Positions 9,014 through 17,502 of a DNA stretch of 64,000 nt are shown here, piece after piece. Under the pieces are notes generated by a model. The model worked only from the letters and a program-made list of their open reading frames with translations. It was not told the origin of the DNA and ran no database searches. This DNA comes from Alcaligenaceae bacterium SAGV5 (GTDB taxonomy: Bacteria; Pseudomonadota; Gammaproteobacteria; Burkholderiales; Burkholderiaceae_B): NCBI GenBank assembly GCA_009360345.1, contig SPDP01000003.1:558001-622000 (forward strand), given 5' to 3'. A program made the translations under genes and the position numbers. The first letter of the stretch is position 1. Each line of letters begins with the position of its first letter.

Positions 9014-9046
9014 CCGGTGCTCCGCCGACAGGCGGCGGAGCACCGG
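9014..9046. repeat. 13-bp perfect inverted repeat after phoD
   Basis: CCGGTGCTCCGCC (9014-9026) and its exact complement (9034-9046) flank a 7-base loop, six bases beyond the phoD stop codon. The stem is very stable but has no T-run on either strand, so it may stabilise the phoD mRNA end or assist termination rather than act as an intrinsic terminator. Confidence 0.6.
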
Positions 9047-9051
9047 GCCGG

Positions 9052-10857
9052 TCAGGGTTCGACCAGCTTGCGGTTGCCCGCGCCCGGCAGCGTCGCCAGG
9101 CTCTTGCCCAACGACGCGCGATAGGCGCGGGCATGCACCGTGTCGACGTACTGCCAGTCGGCGCGGATGCGTTCGGGCGTGACGGTCAGGACCATGTAGC
9201 CGCGCAGGCTGGTGTCGGCGTACTTCAGGCTGCCGGCCCACTTGTTGCCCGCGGGCAGGGTGGAGAGGTTGGCCAGGCCGGTCAGCAGGGCGGCCAGTTG
9301 GGCGGGCGGCACGCCGTCGCCCAGGTATTCCTCGAAGCCGGGCGAGGTGACCGACGAAGCGGCGAACTCCACGCCGATGGCGGCGCCGTCCTTGTCGCGC
9401 AGGTCGCTGGCCCAGGCGTTGTGGGTGTCCCCGGCCAGCACGACCAGGTTCTTGTTCAACTGGCGCGCCATGCCCAGCACGGTCTCGCGCGCGGCCCAGT
9501 AGCCGTCCCAGGAATCGAGGTTGTACGGGATGCAGGGCATGGCCAGGATGGCGCGCTCCTGCGCGGTCAGGGTCGGGTCACCGGCCTGCTGCCGGGCCGC
9601 CAGCCGGGCGTAGGCGGCGGGGTCCATCGCGAACTGGGCGGGGATCTCGACGTCGCCCAACTGGCCGGTGGCGGCCAGGAGGCCGAGCAGGACCGGCATG
9701 GGCAGGTGCACCGGCGCCATCAGCACCTGCTGGCCCAGGACCTGCCAGGTCGCGTTCGAGGCAGCCAGGCGGTCGCGCAGCCAGGCGGTCTGGGCTTGCC
9801 CCATCAGTTGCCGGCCGGGCGCGGCGACGTCGGCGGTGAATGCGGCGGCGAATTGCGCGAGTCCGGCGGCAGGATCGGGGTTGCCGAGCAGCGCGCCGAA
9901 ATAGCTGGTGTAGGACAGTTGTTTGGCGCGGGCCAGGACGCGCGTGTCGAGCATGTGGAGCGACAGCAGGTCGCCGAAGTCGAAGCTGCGGTAGATGACG
10001 TTCGGCGCCGACTGCGGCCGCGTGGGCAGCCACTCGTGATAGGCGCGCACCGCGGCCGCCTTGCGCAGCGCGAAGTCGCCCTCGGTGTCGGGCTGGTGGT
10101 TCTCGGCGCCATTTTCCCAGGTGTCGTTGGCGATCTCGTGATCGTCCCAGACGGCGATGAAGGGCAGCGCGGCATGCACGGCCTGCAGGTCGGGATCGCT
10201 GCGGTATTGGGCATAGCGGCGCCGGTAGTCCGCCAGCGACACGATCTCGTTGGCCGGTTCGGACGGCCGGCCCATGGCCTGCGCCTGTTCCGAGGCATAG
10301 CCGTCGCGGCCGTATTCGTAGATGTAGTCGCCCAGGTGGACGGCGGCGTCCAGGTCGCCGCGCCTGGCGGCTTCGGCATAGACGTGGAAGTAGCCGGCGG
10401 GGTAGTTGGAACAGGAGAAGACCACCAGCTTGACCTGCCTGACCGGGCCGGTGGGCAGGGTGCGGGTGCGGCCGACGCCGGAAACCTTGTCTTCGTGCTT
10501 GAAGCGGTACCAGTAGGCCGTGCCCGCCGCCAGGCCGGCGACATCGATCTTGACGGTGTAGTCCTGGTCGGCGCGGGCGCTGGCCGAGCCGCTCTTGGCG
10601 ACGTTCTTGAAGGCCTCGTCCGTGGCCAATTCCCATTTGATGTCCACGTCGCCGCCGGTGGCCGGGACGGCGCGGGTCCAGATGACGACGCGGTCGGCCA
10701 GCGGGTCGCCGCTGGCGACGCCATGGGTGAAGCTGACGTCGACGGGGTGATCGTCGTCGCCGCCGCCGCAGGCGGCCAGGGCCAGGGTGGAGGCGGCGCC
10801 GGCGCCGCCCAGGGCAACGCCGCGCAGGAAGCGCCGGCGCGGGAGAGTATCGGTCAT
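9052..10857 (-). CDS. phoD: PhoD-family alkaline phosphatase/phosphodiesterase
   Basis: Secreted phosphatase of 601 residues that releases phosphate from organic phosphoesters in the periplasm, probably with Ca and Fe cofactors as in characterised PhoD. The Tat motif RRRFLRG at residues 7-13 is followed by a hydrophobic stretch and LAAC. An N-terminal beta domain (about 35-145) precedes the metallophosphatase domain, with FSCSNYPAGYF, HLGDYIYEYG, WDDHEIANDTW and LAGDTHNAW as metal and phosphate ligands. Full length for the family. No Pho box is obvious in the 95-base upstream gap. Confidence 0.92.
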   Translation of the reverse strand: MTDTLPRRRFLRGVALGGAGAASTLALAACGGGDDDHPVDVSFTHGVASGDPLADRVVIWTRAVPATGGDVDIKWELATDEAFKNVAKSGSASARADQDYTVKIDVAGLAAGTAYWYRFKHEDKVSGVGRTRTLPTGPVRQVKLVVFSCSNYPAGYFHVYAEAARRGDLDAAVHLGDYIYEYGRDGYASEQAQAMGRPSEPANEIVSLADYRRRYAQYRSDPDLQAVHAALPFIAVWDDHEIANDTWENGAENHQPDTEGDFALRKAAAVRAYHEWLPTRPQSAPNVIYRSFDFGDLLSLHMLDTRVLARAKQLSYTSYFGALLGNPDPAAGLAQFAAAFTADVAAPGRQLMGQAQTAWLRDRLAASNATWQVLGQQVLMAPVHLPMPVLLGLLAATGQLGDVEIPAQFAMDPAAYARLAARQQAGDPTLTAQERAILAMPCIPYNLDSWDGYWAARETVLGMARQLNKNLVVLAGDTHNAWASDLRDKDGAAIGVEFAASSVTSPGFEEYLGDGVPPAQLAALLTGLANLSTLPAGNKWAGSLKYADTSLRGYMVLTVTPERIRADWQYVDTVHARAYRASLGKSLATLPGAGNRKLVEP

Positions 10858-10952
10858 GTTCGTCGTGTTCGCGTGGGGAAGACGCCGGGCAGGCTACCTG
10901 CCACGGGTGACAACGAAGTGAACGATTCCGCGCCGCGCCGCCGCGCGGCGGG

Positions 10953-11378
10953 TCAGACCACCGTGAGCGTGACGTCGATATTGCCCCGGGTCGCGTTGGA
11001 GTAGGGGCACACGACGTGGGCCTTCTGCACCAGGGACTCGGCCGTGGCACGCTCGACACCAGGCAGCGAGATCCTGAGCTCCACCTCGATCGCGAAGCCG
11101 GTGGGGATGGGGCCGATGCCCACCGCGCCTTCGATGCGGGCGTCGGCCGGCAGGCTGACCTTCTCCTTGGCGGCGACGAATTTCAGCGCGCCCAGGAAGC
11201 ACGCCGAGTAGCCGGCCGCGAACAACTGTTCCGGGTTGGTGCCGGGACCGCCCGCGCCGCCCAGTTCCTTGGGCGTGGACAGGCGCACGTCCAGCGCGTT
11301 GTCGGAAGAGGCGGCCTTGCCGTCCCGGCCGCCGGTGGCCGTTGCGTGGGCGACGTAGAGGACTTTTTCGATCGACAT
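10953..11378 (-). CDS. ohr: Organic hydroperoxide reductase Ohr
   Basis: OsmC/Ohr-family peroxidase of 141 residues that reduces organic hydroperoxides with dithiols. The peroxidatic Cys60 (GYSACFLG) and resolving Cys124 ([13 protein letters not shown]) are present, as is the conserved Arg in GGRDGKA. A ribosome site CAGGAG precedes the ATG. No MarR-type OhrR is encoded nearby, unlike many ohr loci. Confidence 0.95.
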   Translation of the reverse strand: MSIEKVLYVAHATATGGRDGKAASSDNALDVRLSTPKELGGAGGPGTNPEQLFAAGYSACFLGALKFVAAKEKVSLPADARIEGAVGIGPIPTGFAIEVELRISLPGVERATAESLVQKAHVVCPYSNATRGNIDVTLTVV

Positions 11379-11479
11379 GATGCAACTCCTGTTGGGGCTT
11401 GAAGAGCCTTTGGGGGCGGGGGGAAGCCGTGGCTGATGATGGAGTACAGCGCGAAGCAGGGCGGGTTGTCCAGTGGCGG

Positions 11480-12394
11480 CTAGGGCGCGGCGGGGGCCGG
11501 GTCGCCCAGGACGTCCTGGATGAGCGTGCGCAGCCAGATGCTCTTGGGGTCGTGGTGGAAGCGCCGGTGCCAGTACTGCTTGAGGTCGTAGCGGCGGATG
11601 GGGAAGGGCGGTTCGATGATGCGCGCGTTGGCGCTGCGCACGTGCAGTTCCGCCACGGCGCGGGGCAGCACGACGATCAGGTCGCTGTCGTTGACCAAGG
11701 TGCCCAGGCTCATGTAGTGCGAGGTGCGCAGCGCGATCTTGCGTTCGATGCCGCGGGCGGCCAGTTCCTGCTCGAACATCTCCTGGCTGCGCCCGTCGTC
11801 GCGCACCAGTACGTGGTCCATGCCCAGGAATTCATCCAGCGTCATGCCTGGGCCGGCCAGCGGATGGGCCTGCCGCACGAGGCAGGTCAGATCGTGTGAA
11901 TACAGCCGCTGCTGGAAGATGAAGTTGGATTGCAGGTCGGGGAAGTAGCCCAGGACCGAATCGGCGCGGCCTTCGTACAGGGCGCTTTCGAGCTCGGCCG
12001 GCAGCAGGCCGATGGTGCGCAGCCGCGCGCCGGGCGCCTCGGCGCGGATGCGCCGGTAGAGGGCGGGCAGGAAGACCGCTTCGCCGATCTCGCTCATGCA
12101 CAGCGTCAGTTCGCCGTCGAAGCGGGCCGGCGAGAACTCGGGGTTGGGCAGGATCTCGTGGTCGATGACCTGGATGACCTCGCGCGTGCGGGCAATGATG
12201 TGTTGCGCGCGCGGCGTGGCTTCCATGCGGGAGCCGCGCCGCACGAACAACTGGTCGCCCAGCGAGGCGCGCAGGCGCGACAACGCGGCGCTGGCGGCCG
12301 GCTGGCTCATGGCGAGGCGCTGCGCGGCGGCGCTGACGCTGCCGGTGTCATAGATCGCGACCAGGACGCGCAACAGGTTCAGATCGGTCTTCAC
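11480..12394 (-). CDS. LysR-family transcriptional regulator
   Basis: Regulator of 304 residues. The N-terminal winged helix-turn-helix spans [20 protein letters not shown] to residue 60, followed by a linker helix and a LysR substrate-binding domain to about 295. The sequence resembles the NodD/LinR-like subgroup ([18 protein letters not shown]). It is divergent from the solute-binding protein and Rieske oxygenase genes, which it probably controls. An AT-rich T-N11-A-like site lies in the 146-base gap. Confidence 0.9.
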   Translation of the reverse strand: MKTDLNLLRVLVAIYDTGSVSAAAQRLAMSQPAASAALSRLRASLGDQLFVRRGSRMEATPRAQHIIARTREVIQVIDHEILPNPEFSPARFDGELTLCMSEIGEAVFLPALYRRIRAEAPGARLRTIGLLPAELESALYEGRADSVLGYFPDLQSNFIFQQRLYSHDLTCLVRQAHPLAGPGMTLDEFLGMDHVLVRDDGRSQEMFEQELAARGIERKIALRTSHYMSLGTLVNDSDLIVVLPRAVAELHVRSANARIIEPPFPIRRYDLKQYWHRRFHHDPKSIWLRTLIQDVLGDPAPAAP

Positions 12395-12415
12395 GCGCCG
12401 AATATTATCCGAAAA

Positions 12416-12433
12416 TCAAATACTAATTATTGA
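12416..12433. promoter_or_regulatory. Candidate LysR-type operator
   Basis: TCAAATACTAATTATTGA is an interrupted dyad (TCAA/TTGA outer arms) in an AT-rich island of an otherwise GC-rich divergent promoter region. LysR regulators typically bind such T-N11-A dyads near their own promoter. The assignment rests on position and symmetry. Confidence 0.4.
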
Positions 12434-12540
12434 AAATATTTGCTATTGAAATTATGTGGGCGCCGGTAGATTGCTGGCTGGGCCCGGGTCTGGGTGGGCC
12501 TTTCGAGAACGAGGCGCCACGCGCCGACAGGAGACGATTC

Positions 12541-13704
12541 ATGCAGAAGAATTATCCGCTGGCCGCGGCGCTGGTCCTGGCATGCCTGGCCCCGGCGGCG
12601 CAGGCCCAGGTCAAGATCGGTTTCATGGGAGAGCTGTCCGGCCCGCAGGCGATGCTGGGCCAGGACATGTACGACGGTTTCATGCTGGCGGTGGAGCAGG
12701 AGGGCGGCAAGCTGGGCGGCATCCCCGTCGCCATCGTGCGCCGGGACAGCCAGCTCAAGCCCGAGGTCGCCACGCAGATCGCCGACGAATTGATCGAACG
12801 GGAGAAAGTGGCGCTGGTGGCTGGCATGACTTTCTCGAACGTAGCCATGGCGGTGACCCGCAAGTTCGCCTCGGCGCAGGTGTTCATGGTGTCGGGCAAC
12901 GCCGGGCCGTCGCCCACGGCCGGGTCCGCCTGTACGCCTTTCTTTTTCTCGGCGGCCAAGCAGAACGACCAGTTCGCCGAGGCCAGCGGCACCTATGCCA
13001 GGCAGCAGGGCTATGCGCGCGTGATCGCGCTCGCGCCCAACTACCAGGCCGGCAAGGATTTCGTCGCCGGCTTCAAGCGCAACTATGGCCAGCCGCTGGC
13101 CGACGAAATCTACACCCCGCTGGCCCAGCTCGACTTCTCGGCCGAGATCACCCGTATCGCGGCCGCGCGGCCGGACGCGGTCTATGCCTTCTACCCGGGT
13201 GCCAACGGCGTGGCCTTCGTGCGCGCCTACGGCCAGGCGGGCTTGCTGGGCAAGATTCCGCTGCTGACCAACGCGGCGGCCGACGGCACCAACCTGCCCG
13301 CGCTCAAGGAAGCCGCGCTGGGCGTGTTCAACAGCAGCAACTGGGGGCCGGACCTGCCCAATGCGGAGAACAGGCAGTTCGTCGCGGCCTTCGAGGCGAA
13401 ATACGGCCGCATTCCGTCCGAGTACGCGGCGCAGTCCTACGATTCCGCCCGGCTGATCGGTTCGGCGCTGAAGGCCACCGGCGGCAAGGTGGACGACAAG
13501 GCGGTCCTGGGCAAGGCCTTGCGCGCGGCCGATTTCAAGTCGGTGCGTGGCAACTTCCGCTTCAACACCAATAATTATCCGATCCAGGATTTCTACATGT
13601 TCGTGGCCGCGCGCGATGCCCAGGGGCGGGTCAGCCTGAAGACCGTGTCCAGGCCCTTGTCCGACGCCAAGGATAGTTTCCACGCGCAATGCCGCATGTC
13701 GTGA
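12541..13704 (+). CDS. ABC transporter solute-binding protein (branched-chain amino acid/aromatic type)
   Basis: Periplasmic binding protein of 387 residues. A signal peptide of about 21 residues ends in AQA, followed by VKIGFMGELSGPQAMLGQDM, typical of the LivK-like type 1 fold. ATG at 12541 with AGGAGA upstream; an earlier in-frame ATG would place coding sequence in the promoter region. Seven bases before a Rieske oxygenase gene, so it probably captures the aromatic substrate or precursor of that enzyme. No permease or ATPase for this uptake system is encoded nearby, so it must borrow them from elsewhere or the set is incomplete. Confidence 0.9.
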   Translation: MQKNYPLAAALVLACLAPAAQAQVKIGFMGELSGPQAMLGQDMYDGFMLAVEQEGGKLGGIPVAIVRRDSQLKPEVATQIADELIEREKVALVAGMTFSNVAMAVTRKFASAQVFMVSGNAGPSPTAGSACTPFFFSAAKQNDQFAEASGTYARQQGYARVIALAPNYQAGKDFVAGFKRNYGQPLADEIYTPLAQLDFSAEITRIAAARPDAVYAFYPGANGVAFVRAYGQAGLLGKIPLLTNAAADGTNLPALKEAALGVFNSSNWGPDLPNAENRQFVAAFEAKYGRIPSEYAAQSYDSARLIGSALKATGGKVDDKAVLGKALRAADFKSVRGNFRFNTNNYPIQDFYMFVAARDAQGRVSLKTVSRPLSDAKDSFHAQCRMS

Positions 13705-13711
13705 GGATGGC

Positions 13712-14740
13712 ATGGAGTTCCTGAGGAATTGCTGGTACATGGCGGGCTGGAGCGAGGAGCTTCCCGCCGGGACGCTGCTGTCGCGCACTTTCCTGGAGCA
13801 GCCGGTCGTGCTGTTCCGCCGCGAGGGCGGCGCGCCTGTCGCCCTGCTGGACCGCTGTCCGCACCGCGTGGCGCCGCTCAGCCGCGGCACGCTGGCGGGC
13901 GATACGCTGCGCTGTATCTATCACGGCCTGCGCTTCGATGCCGGCGGGCGCTGCGTGGAGAACCCGCACGGCGCCATCCCGGCCAAGGCCAGCGTGCCGG
14001 CCTTTCCGATGGCCGAGCGCGACGGCATTCTGTGGATCTGGATGGGGGCGCCGGAAGTGGCCGATCCCGCCCGGGTGCCCGACCTCGGCCACATGGCCCG
14101 CGTTCCTGCCACCGCGCAGTCGCGCGGCGCCATGCCGTCGGCCTGCCACTATCAATTGATCGTCGACAACGTCGCCGATCTCAGCCATGTCGAGTACCTG
14201 CACGCGACCACGCTGGGCGGCGGCGCCTTCGTCGAAAATCGCCCCGCCGTGTCCGAACAGGGCACGGAGGTGGTCGTCGAACTGCGCAGCCGGGGGCAGG
14301 CGGCCCCGCCGGTCTACGACCGCTTCTTGCCGGAGCCCGGCGTACCCGTGGATTTCGTCAATCGCGTGACCTGGTGCCCGGCCGGACTGCTCCGGCTGGA
14401 CATCAGCGTCACGCCCATGGGGGCGCCGCCGGAGCAGGGCCTGCGGACCTTCAATGCCCATATCGTTACGCCCGAGACGCGCACGTCGTCCCATTACTGG
14501 TACTGGCTGACGCGCGAGTACCGGCAGGACGACGAGGAGATGACCCGGCTGCGGCATGCGCTGATGACGCGCGTCTTTGTCGAGGAGGACAAGCCTGTCA
14601 TCGAGGCGCAGCAGCGCCTGTTGGGGACCGCCGACCTGTTCGACGCCCAGCCGGTGCTGCTGGCCACCGATACCGGCTCGATCCGTATCCGCCGCGTCCT
14701 GAAGCAACTGCTGGCGCAGGAGTCCGGCCCGACGGCCTGA
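13712..14740 (+). CDS. Rieske non-heme iron oxygenase, VanA-like
   Basis: Oxygenase component of 342 residues. The Rieske cluster ligands are C49-x-H51 and C68-x2-H71 (CPHR, CIYHG). The catalytic iron motif is in NVADLSHVEYLH, with the bridging Asp and two His. Family members demethylate or hydroxylate aromatic acids such as vanillate. A ferredoxin-type reductase is needed but not encoded next to it; the closest candidate in the window is at 40099. Probably an operon with the solute-binding protein 7 bases upstream. Confidence 0.88.
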   Translation: MEFLRNCWYMAGWSEELPAGTLLSRTFLEQPVVLFRREGGAPVALLDRCPHRVAPLSRGTLAGDTLRCIYHGLRFDAGGRCVENPHGAIPAKASVPAFPMAERDGILWIWMGAPEVADPARVPDLGHMARVPATAQSRGAMPSACHYQLIVDNVADLSHVEYLHATTLGGGAFVENRPAVSEQGTEVVVELRSRGQAAPPVYDRFLPEPGVPVDFVNRVTWCPAGLLRLDISVTPMGAPPEQGLRTFNAHIVTPETRTSSHYWYWLTREYRQDDEEMTRLRHALMTRVFVEEDKPVIEAQQRLLGTADLFDAQPVLLATDTGSIRIRRVLKQLLAQESGPTA

Positions 14741-14960
14741 CCGCGGCGGTGTCGTGCCGGCGGGACAGTCCGCCCGGCTCATTGCAACATCGTCCGGCCC
14801 GCGCCGTGCCTGGGGATTCCGGCTCAGGACAGGCGCGGCTACACGTTTGATTACGTATGTAGCAATGTATCAATATTGCCGCGGTGTACAGTCAGCTTGC
14901 CGAAAGCCAAGTGTGCTCGCCCGTGCGGTGCGGTGCGGCGCAGGGTTAGAAGGAAACGAC

Positions 14961-15392
14961 ATGATGATCAAGAAAACGGTGGTGATCGCGATGGCCTGTG
15001 CCGGCCTCGCGCTGGGCGCTGCGGCCCAGGCCAAGGGAGACCGCTGGGACCGGGGCCACGGCCACGGCCACTACGACAAGCATGACCGGGGAGATCGTCG
15101 CGGCTGGGACGATCATCGCCGCGACCGCGACTATCGCCATGGCTATCGCGACGGCTACCGCGATGGGCCGCGCGTCGTCCACCGCGGATGGGCGCCGCCT
15201 CCGCCGCATCGCTGGGCGCGCGGCGACCGCCTGCCCAACTACCATCGCGGCGGTTATTATGTCGTGAACGACTGGCACTCGCGCAGGCTCTATCGGCCGC
15301 AGCCGGGCTACCAGTGGGTACAGATGGGCTCCGAGTACCTGCTGGTCGCGATCGCTTCCGGCGTCATCGCCAGCATCATCCTCAACAACTGA
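14961..15392 (+). CDS. RcnB-family periplasmic protein, His/Asp/Arg-rich
   Basis: Protein of 143 residues with a signal peptide (about 1-24, ending AQAKG). A low-complexity His/Gly/Asp/Arg region (about 25-75) follows, then the RcnB-like segment RWARGDRLPNYHRGGYYVV with a C-terminal hydrophobic stretch. RcnB of E. coli affects nickel and cobalt homeostasis. Here the charged low-complexity part could bind metals, but that is inference. ATG at 14961 has AAGGAAA upstream. The 220-base gap before it holds an AT-rich stretch (about 14845-14880) that is the likely promoter; no clean -35/-10 pair stands out. Confidence 0.8.
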   Translation: MMIKKTVVIAMACAGLALGAAAQAKGDRWDRGHGHGHYDKHDRGDRRGWDDHRRDRDYRHGYRDGYRDGPRVVHRGWAPPPPHRWARGDRLPNYHRGGYYVVNDWHSRRLYRPQPGYQWVQMGSEYLLVAIASGVIASIILNN

Positions 15393-15428
15393 CGACCCCT
15401 GTCCGCAAGGACATTGGAGCGGGATTCC

Positions 15429-16289
15429 ATGTCCATGCGGCATACGCGCCTCGCGGCGCGCGTGGCGGTCCTGGCGCTGGCGGCGGCGACGCCGCTGTCG
15501 GCGCAGACCATTCTCCACAACGAAAAATCGGCTTTCGAGGACATCGTGGTCTACGAGTCCGGGGGCGAACGCTGCATGAAATTCGGCAGCGTGCAGGCGC
15601 CCGGGCGCCAGACATGCCAGTTGCCGGCGCGGCCCCAGGAACTGCTGTTCGACTACACCCGCATGATGATGGCCTCGTTGTACCTGCGCCCGGATCCGCG
15701 CCGCATCCTCGTGATCGGGCTGGGCGGCGGCAGCCTGCCCATGGCGCTGGCCAAGGCCGTGCCCGAGGCCAGCGTCGACGTGGTCGAGATCGATCCGGCC
15801 GTGGCCCGCGTGGCCGAACGGTTCTTCGGTTTCAGGACGGGGCCGTCCATGCGGGTGGAAGTGGCTGACGGGCGTGCGTTCGTACAGGCGGCGGCGCGGC
15901 GCGGCGACCGCTACGACATCGTCATGCTCGATGCCTTCGACGAGGCCTACATCCCCAGGCACCTGTCGACCGTGGAGTTCATCCGCGAGGTGCGGTCCAT
16001 CCTGCAGCCCGGCGGCGTGCTCGCGGCGAATACGTTTTCGTCCAGCGGGTCGTATGCGAACGAATCGGCGACCTATGCCGAGGTGTTCGGGGCGTTCTAC
16101 AACCTGCGCAGCGCCAACCGGGTCATCCTGGCGTCGGCTGGCGCGCTGCCCGATACCGAAACGGTGGCGGCGCGGGCCCGGACACTGCGGCCCGTCCTGG
16201 CCCCCATGGGCATCGACCCCGGGCGTCTGCTGCCGATGTTCTCGACGGGCCGCGACTGGCCGCAGGACGCGCGGCCGCTGCACGACTGA
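15429..16289 (+). CDS. Spermidine-synthase-like protein with N-terminal signal peptide
   Basis: Protein of 286 residues with a spermidine synthase/methyltransferase Rossmann fold: ILVIGLGGGSLPMAL (nucleotide loop), VDVVEIDPAVARVAERFF and YDIVMLDAFD. The first 26 residues look like a cleavable signal peptide (Arg-rich n-region, VAVLALAAATPL core, SAQ). Export would separate it from the cytosolic aminopropyl or methyl donor, so its real function is unclear. The ATG at 15429 is preceded by GGAGCGGG; a TTG 15 bases earlier is possible. Confidence 0.78.
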   Translation: MSMRHTRLAARVAVLALAAATPLSAQTILHNEKSAFEDIVVYESGGERCMKFGSVQAPGRQTCQLPARPQELLFDYTRMMMASLYLRPDPRRILVIGLGGGSLPMALAKAVPEASVDVVEIDPAVARVAERFFGFRTGPSMRVEVADGRAFVQAAARRGDRYDIVMLDAFDEAYIPRHLSTVEFIREVRSILQPGGVLAANTFSSSGSYANESATYAEVFGAFYNLRSANRVILASAGALPDTETVAARARTLRPVLAPMGIDPGRLLPMFSTGRDWPQDARPLHD

Positions 16290-16310
16290 CGGGGGGCCGG
16301 GCCCCGGCGC

Positions 16311-17435
16311 TCAGCGCAGCAGCGACGCGGGGTCTTCGCGATGCAGCCGGCGGACCGCGAACAATCCCGAGATCAGTGCGATGGCCATGACGAGGAGGGC
16401 GCATATCGCGGCCACCGCCGGCGTCATGCGCACCGGCACGTTCTGCGCGCGCGCGATCGTGAGCAGCACGACGCACAGGATGGCGGCCAGCGCCGTGCCG
16501 GTCACGCCGACGCCGAACGCCTGCTTCAGCACGACCGTGCGCAGCGACGAGACGCTGACGCCCATGGCCTTGAGCGTGGCATAGGCGCGCATGGAACCGG
16601 CGATGGCGGCGATCAACGTCTGGCTGGTGATGGCCGCGCCCGCCAGGAACACCACCCCGGCCAGGAACAGCACGCCGGCGCCGGCGCCGGTCTGCAGCAG
16701 CCAGTACAACTGTGTTTTCCTGGAGAACTCCTTGCTGCTCCAGACCTCGTAGGCGCCGAAGCTGCGCTGGTTGGCGATGCGCGCGCGCGCCGCCTGCGCC
16801 TCCGACGGGTCGCGCAGCTTGGCGACGAAGTAGGTCGGCAGGTCGCCTTCGTCCGGCGTGCTGATCAGCCGCGCCGTGTCGGACGAGGCCAGCACGTTGG
16901 CGCCGTCCAGGGCGCGCAGGCCGCTGATGACGCCGATGATGCGCACCGGATGGCCGTTGAGCGTCGCCTGCCCGCCTTGCCGCGTTCCGAGCTTGTGCAG
17001 GTCGGCGCGGTCGACCACGATGGTGCCGATCTCGGCCAGGCGTTCGCGCAGGTCGGGCGACAGCAGCCGGGAGAAGAGCATGCCGTCCGGCCTGACGTCC
17101 AAGCCCGACACGGCCACGCTCATGCCGCCGCGTACCTGGGGGCTGCGCCATTCGGCCGAGCGCAGGTAGAAGGGCTCCACCGCGGCGATGCCGCGGTCCA
17201 TGCGCAGGGGCATCTCGATATCGGGGTTCAGCGGCAGCCCCTGGTCGATGCTTTGCGTGCCGGGCGAACCTATCCAGAGATCGGCGTTCGACGCGGTGAT
17301 GTAGACCGCCGCGTTGCCGAAGATGCCCAGCACCAGGCTGGCCTGGGCCAGCAGCAGCAGGCCCGAGAAGGCCACCGCCACCACCGCGGGCAGGAAGCGC
17401 GGCCATTCGTGGATGAGAGTCTTGCGTGCGAGCAT
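16311..17435 (-). CDS. FtsX/DevC-type ABC transporter permease
   Basis: Permease of 374 residues with the MacB/DevC topology: one N-terminal membrane helix (about 15-40), a large periplasmic domain (about 45-250) and three C-terminal helices (about 265-365) ending in the FtsX signature region. Such proteins couple an ATPase to a periplasmic adaptor and outer-membrane channel to expel lipids, peptides or siderophores. The outer-membrane protein is directly upstream, but no ATPase or adaptor is adjacent; a matching pair lies at 34243-35909. A duplicated junction and repeat element separate the start from the preceding gene. Confidence 0.88.
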   Translation of the reverse strand: MLARKTLIHEWPRFLPAVVAVAFSGLLLLAQASLVLGIFGNAAVYITASNADLWIGSPGTQSIDQGLPLNPDIEMPLRMDRGIAAVEPFYLRSAEWRSPQVRGGMSVAVSGLDVRPDGMLFSRLLSPDLRERLAEIGTIVVDRADLHKLGTRQGGQATLNGHPVRIIGVISGLRALDGANVLASSDTARLISTPDEGDLPTYFVAKLRDPSEAQAARARIANQRSFGAYEVWSSKEFSRKTQLYWLLQTGAGAGVLFLAGVVFLAGAAITSQTLIAAIAGSMRAYATLKAMGVSVSSLRTVVLKQAFGVGVTGTALAAILCVVLLTIARAQNVPVRMTPAVAAICALLVMAIALISGLFAVRRLHREDPASLLR

Positions 17436-17502
17436 GTCAGTCCCGACGAGCCCCCCCGGGGGGCAGCGAACGAAGTGAGCGTGGGGGTCGTAGCATGTCA
17501 GT
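17431..17502. repeat. Short GC-rich repeat element flanked by an 11-bp direct duplication
   Basis: AGCATGTCAGT occurs at 17431-17441 and again at 17492-17502. Between them lies a C7G6 block followed by GCAGCGAACGAAGTGAGCG and GGGGGTCG. The duplicated bases contain both the outer-membrane-protein stop and the permease start (TGACATG on the minus strand), so the element appears to have been inserted into a tightly coupled gene junction. The inner sequence resembles short dispersed repeats familiar in Bordetella/Achromobacter-type genomes; that link is from memory. Confidence 0.6.
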
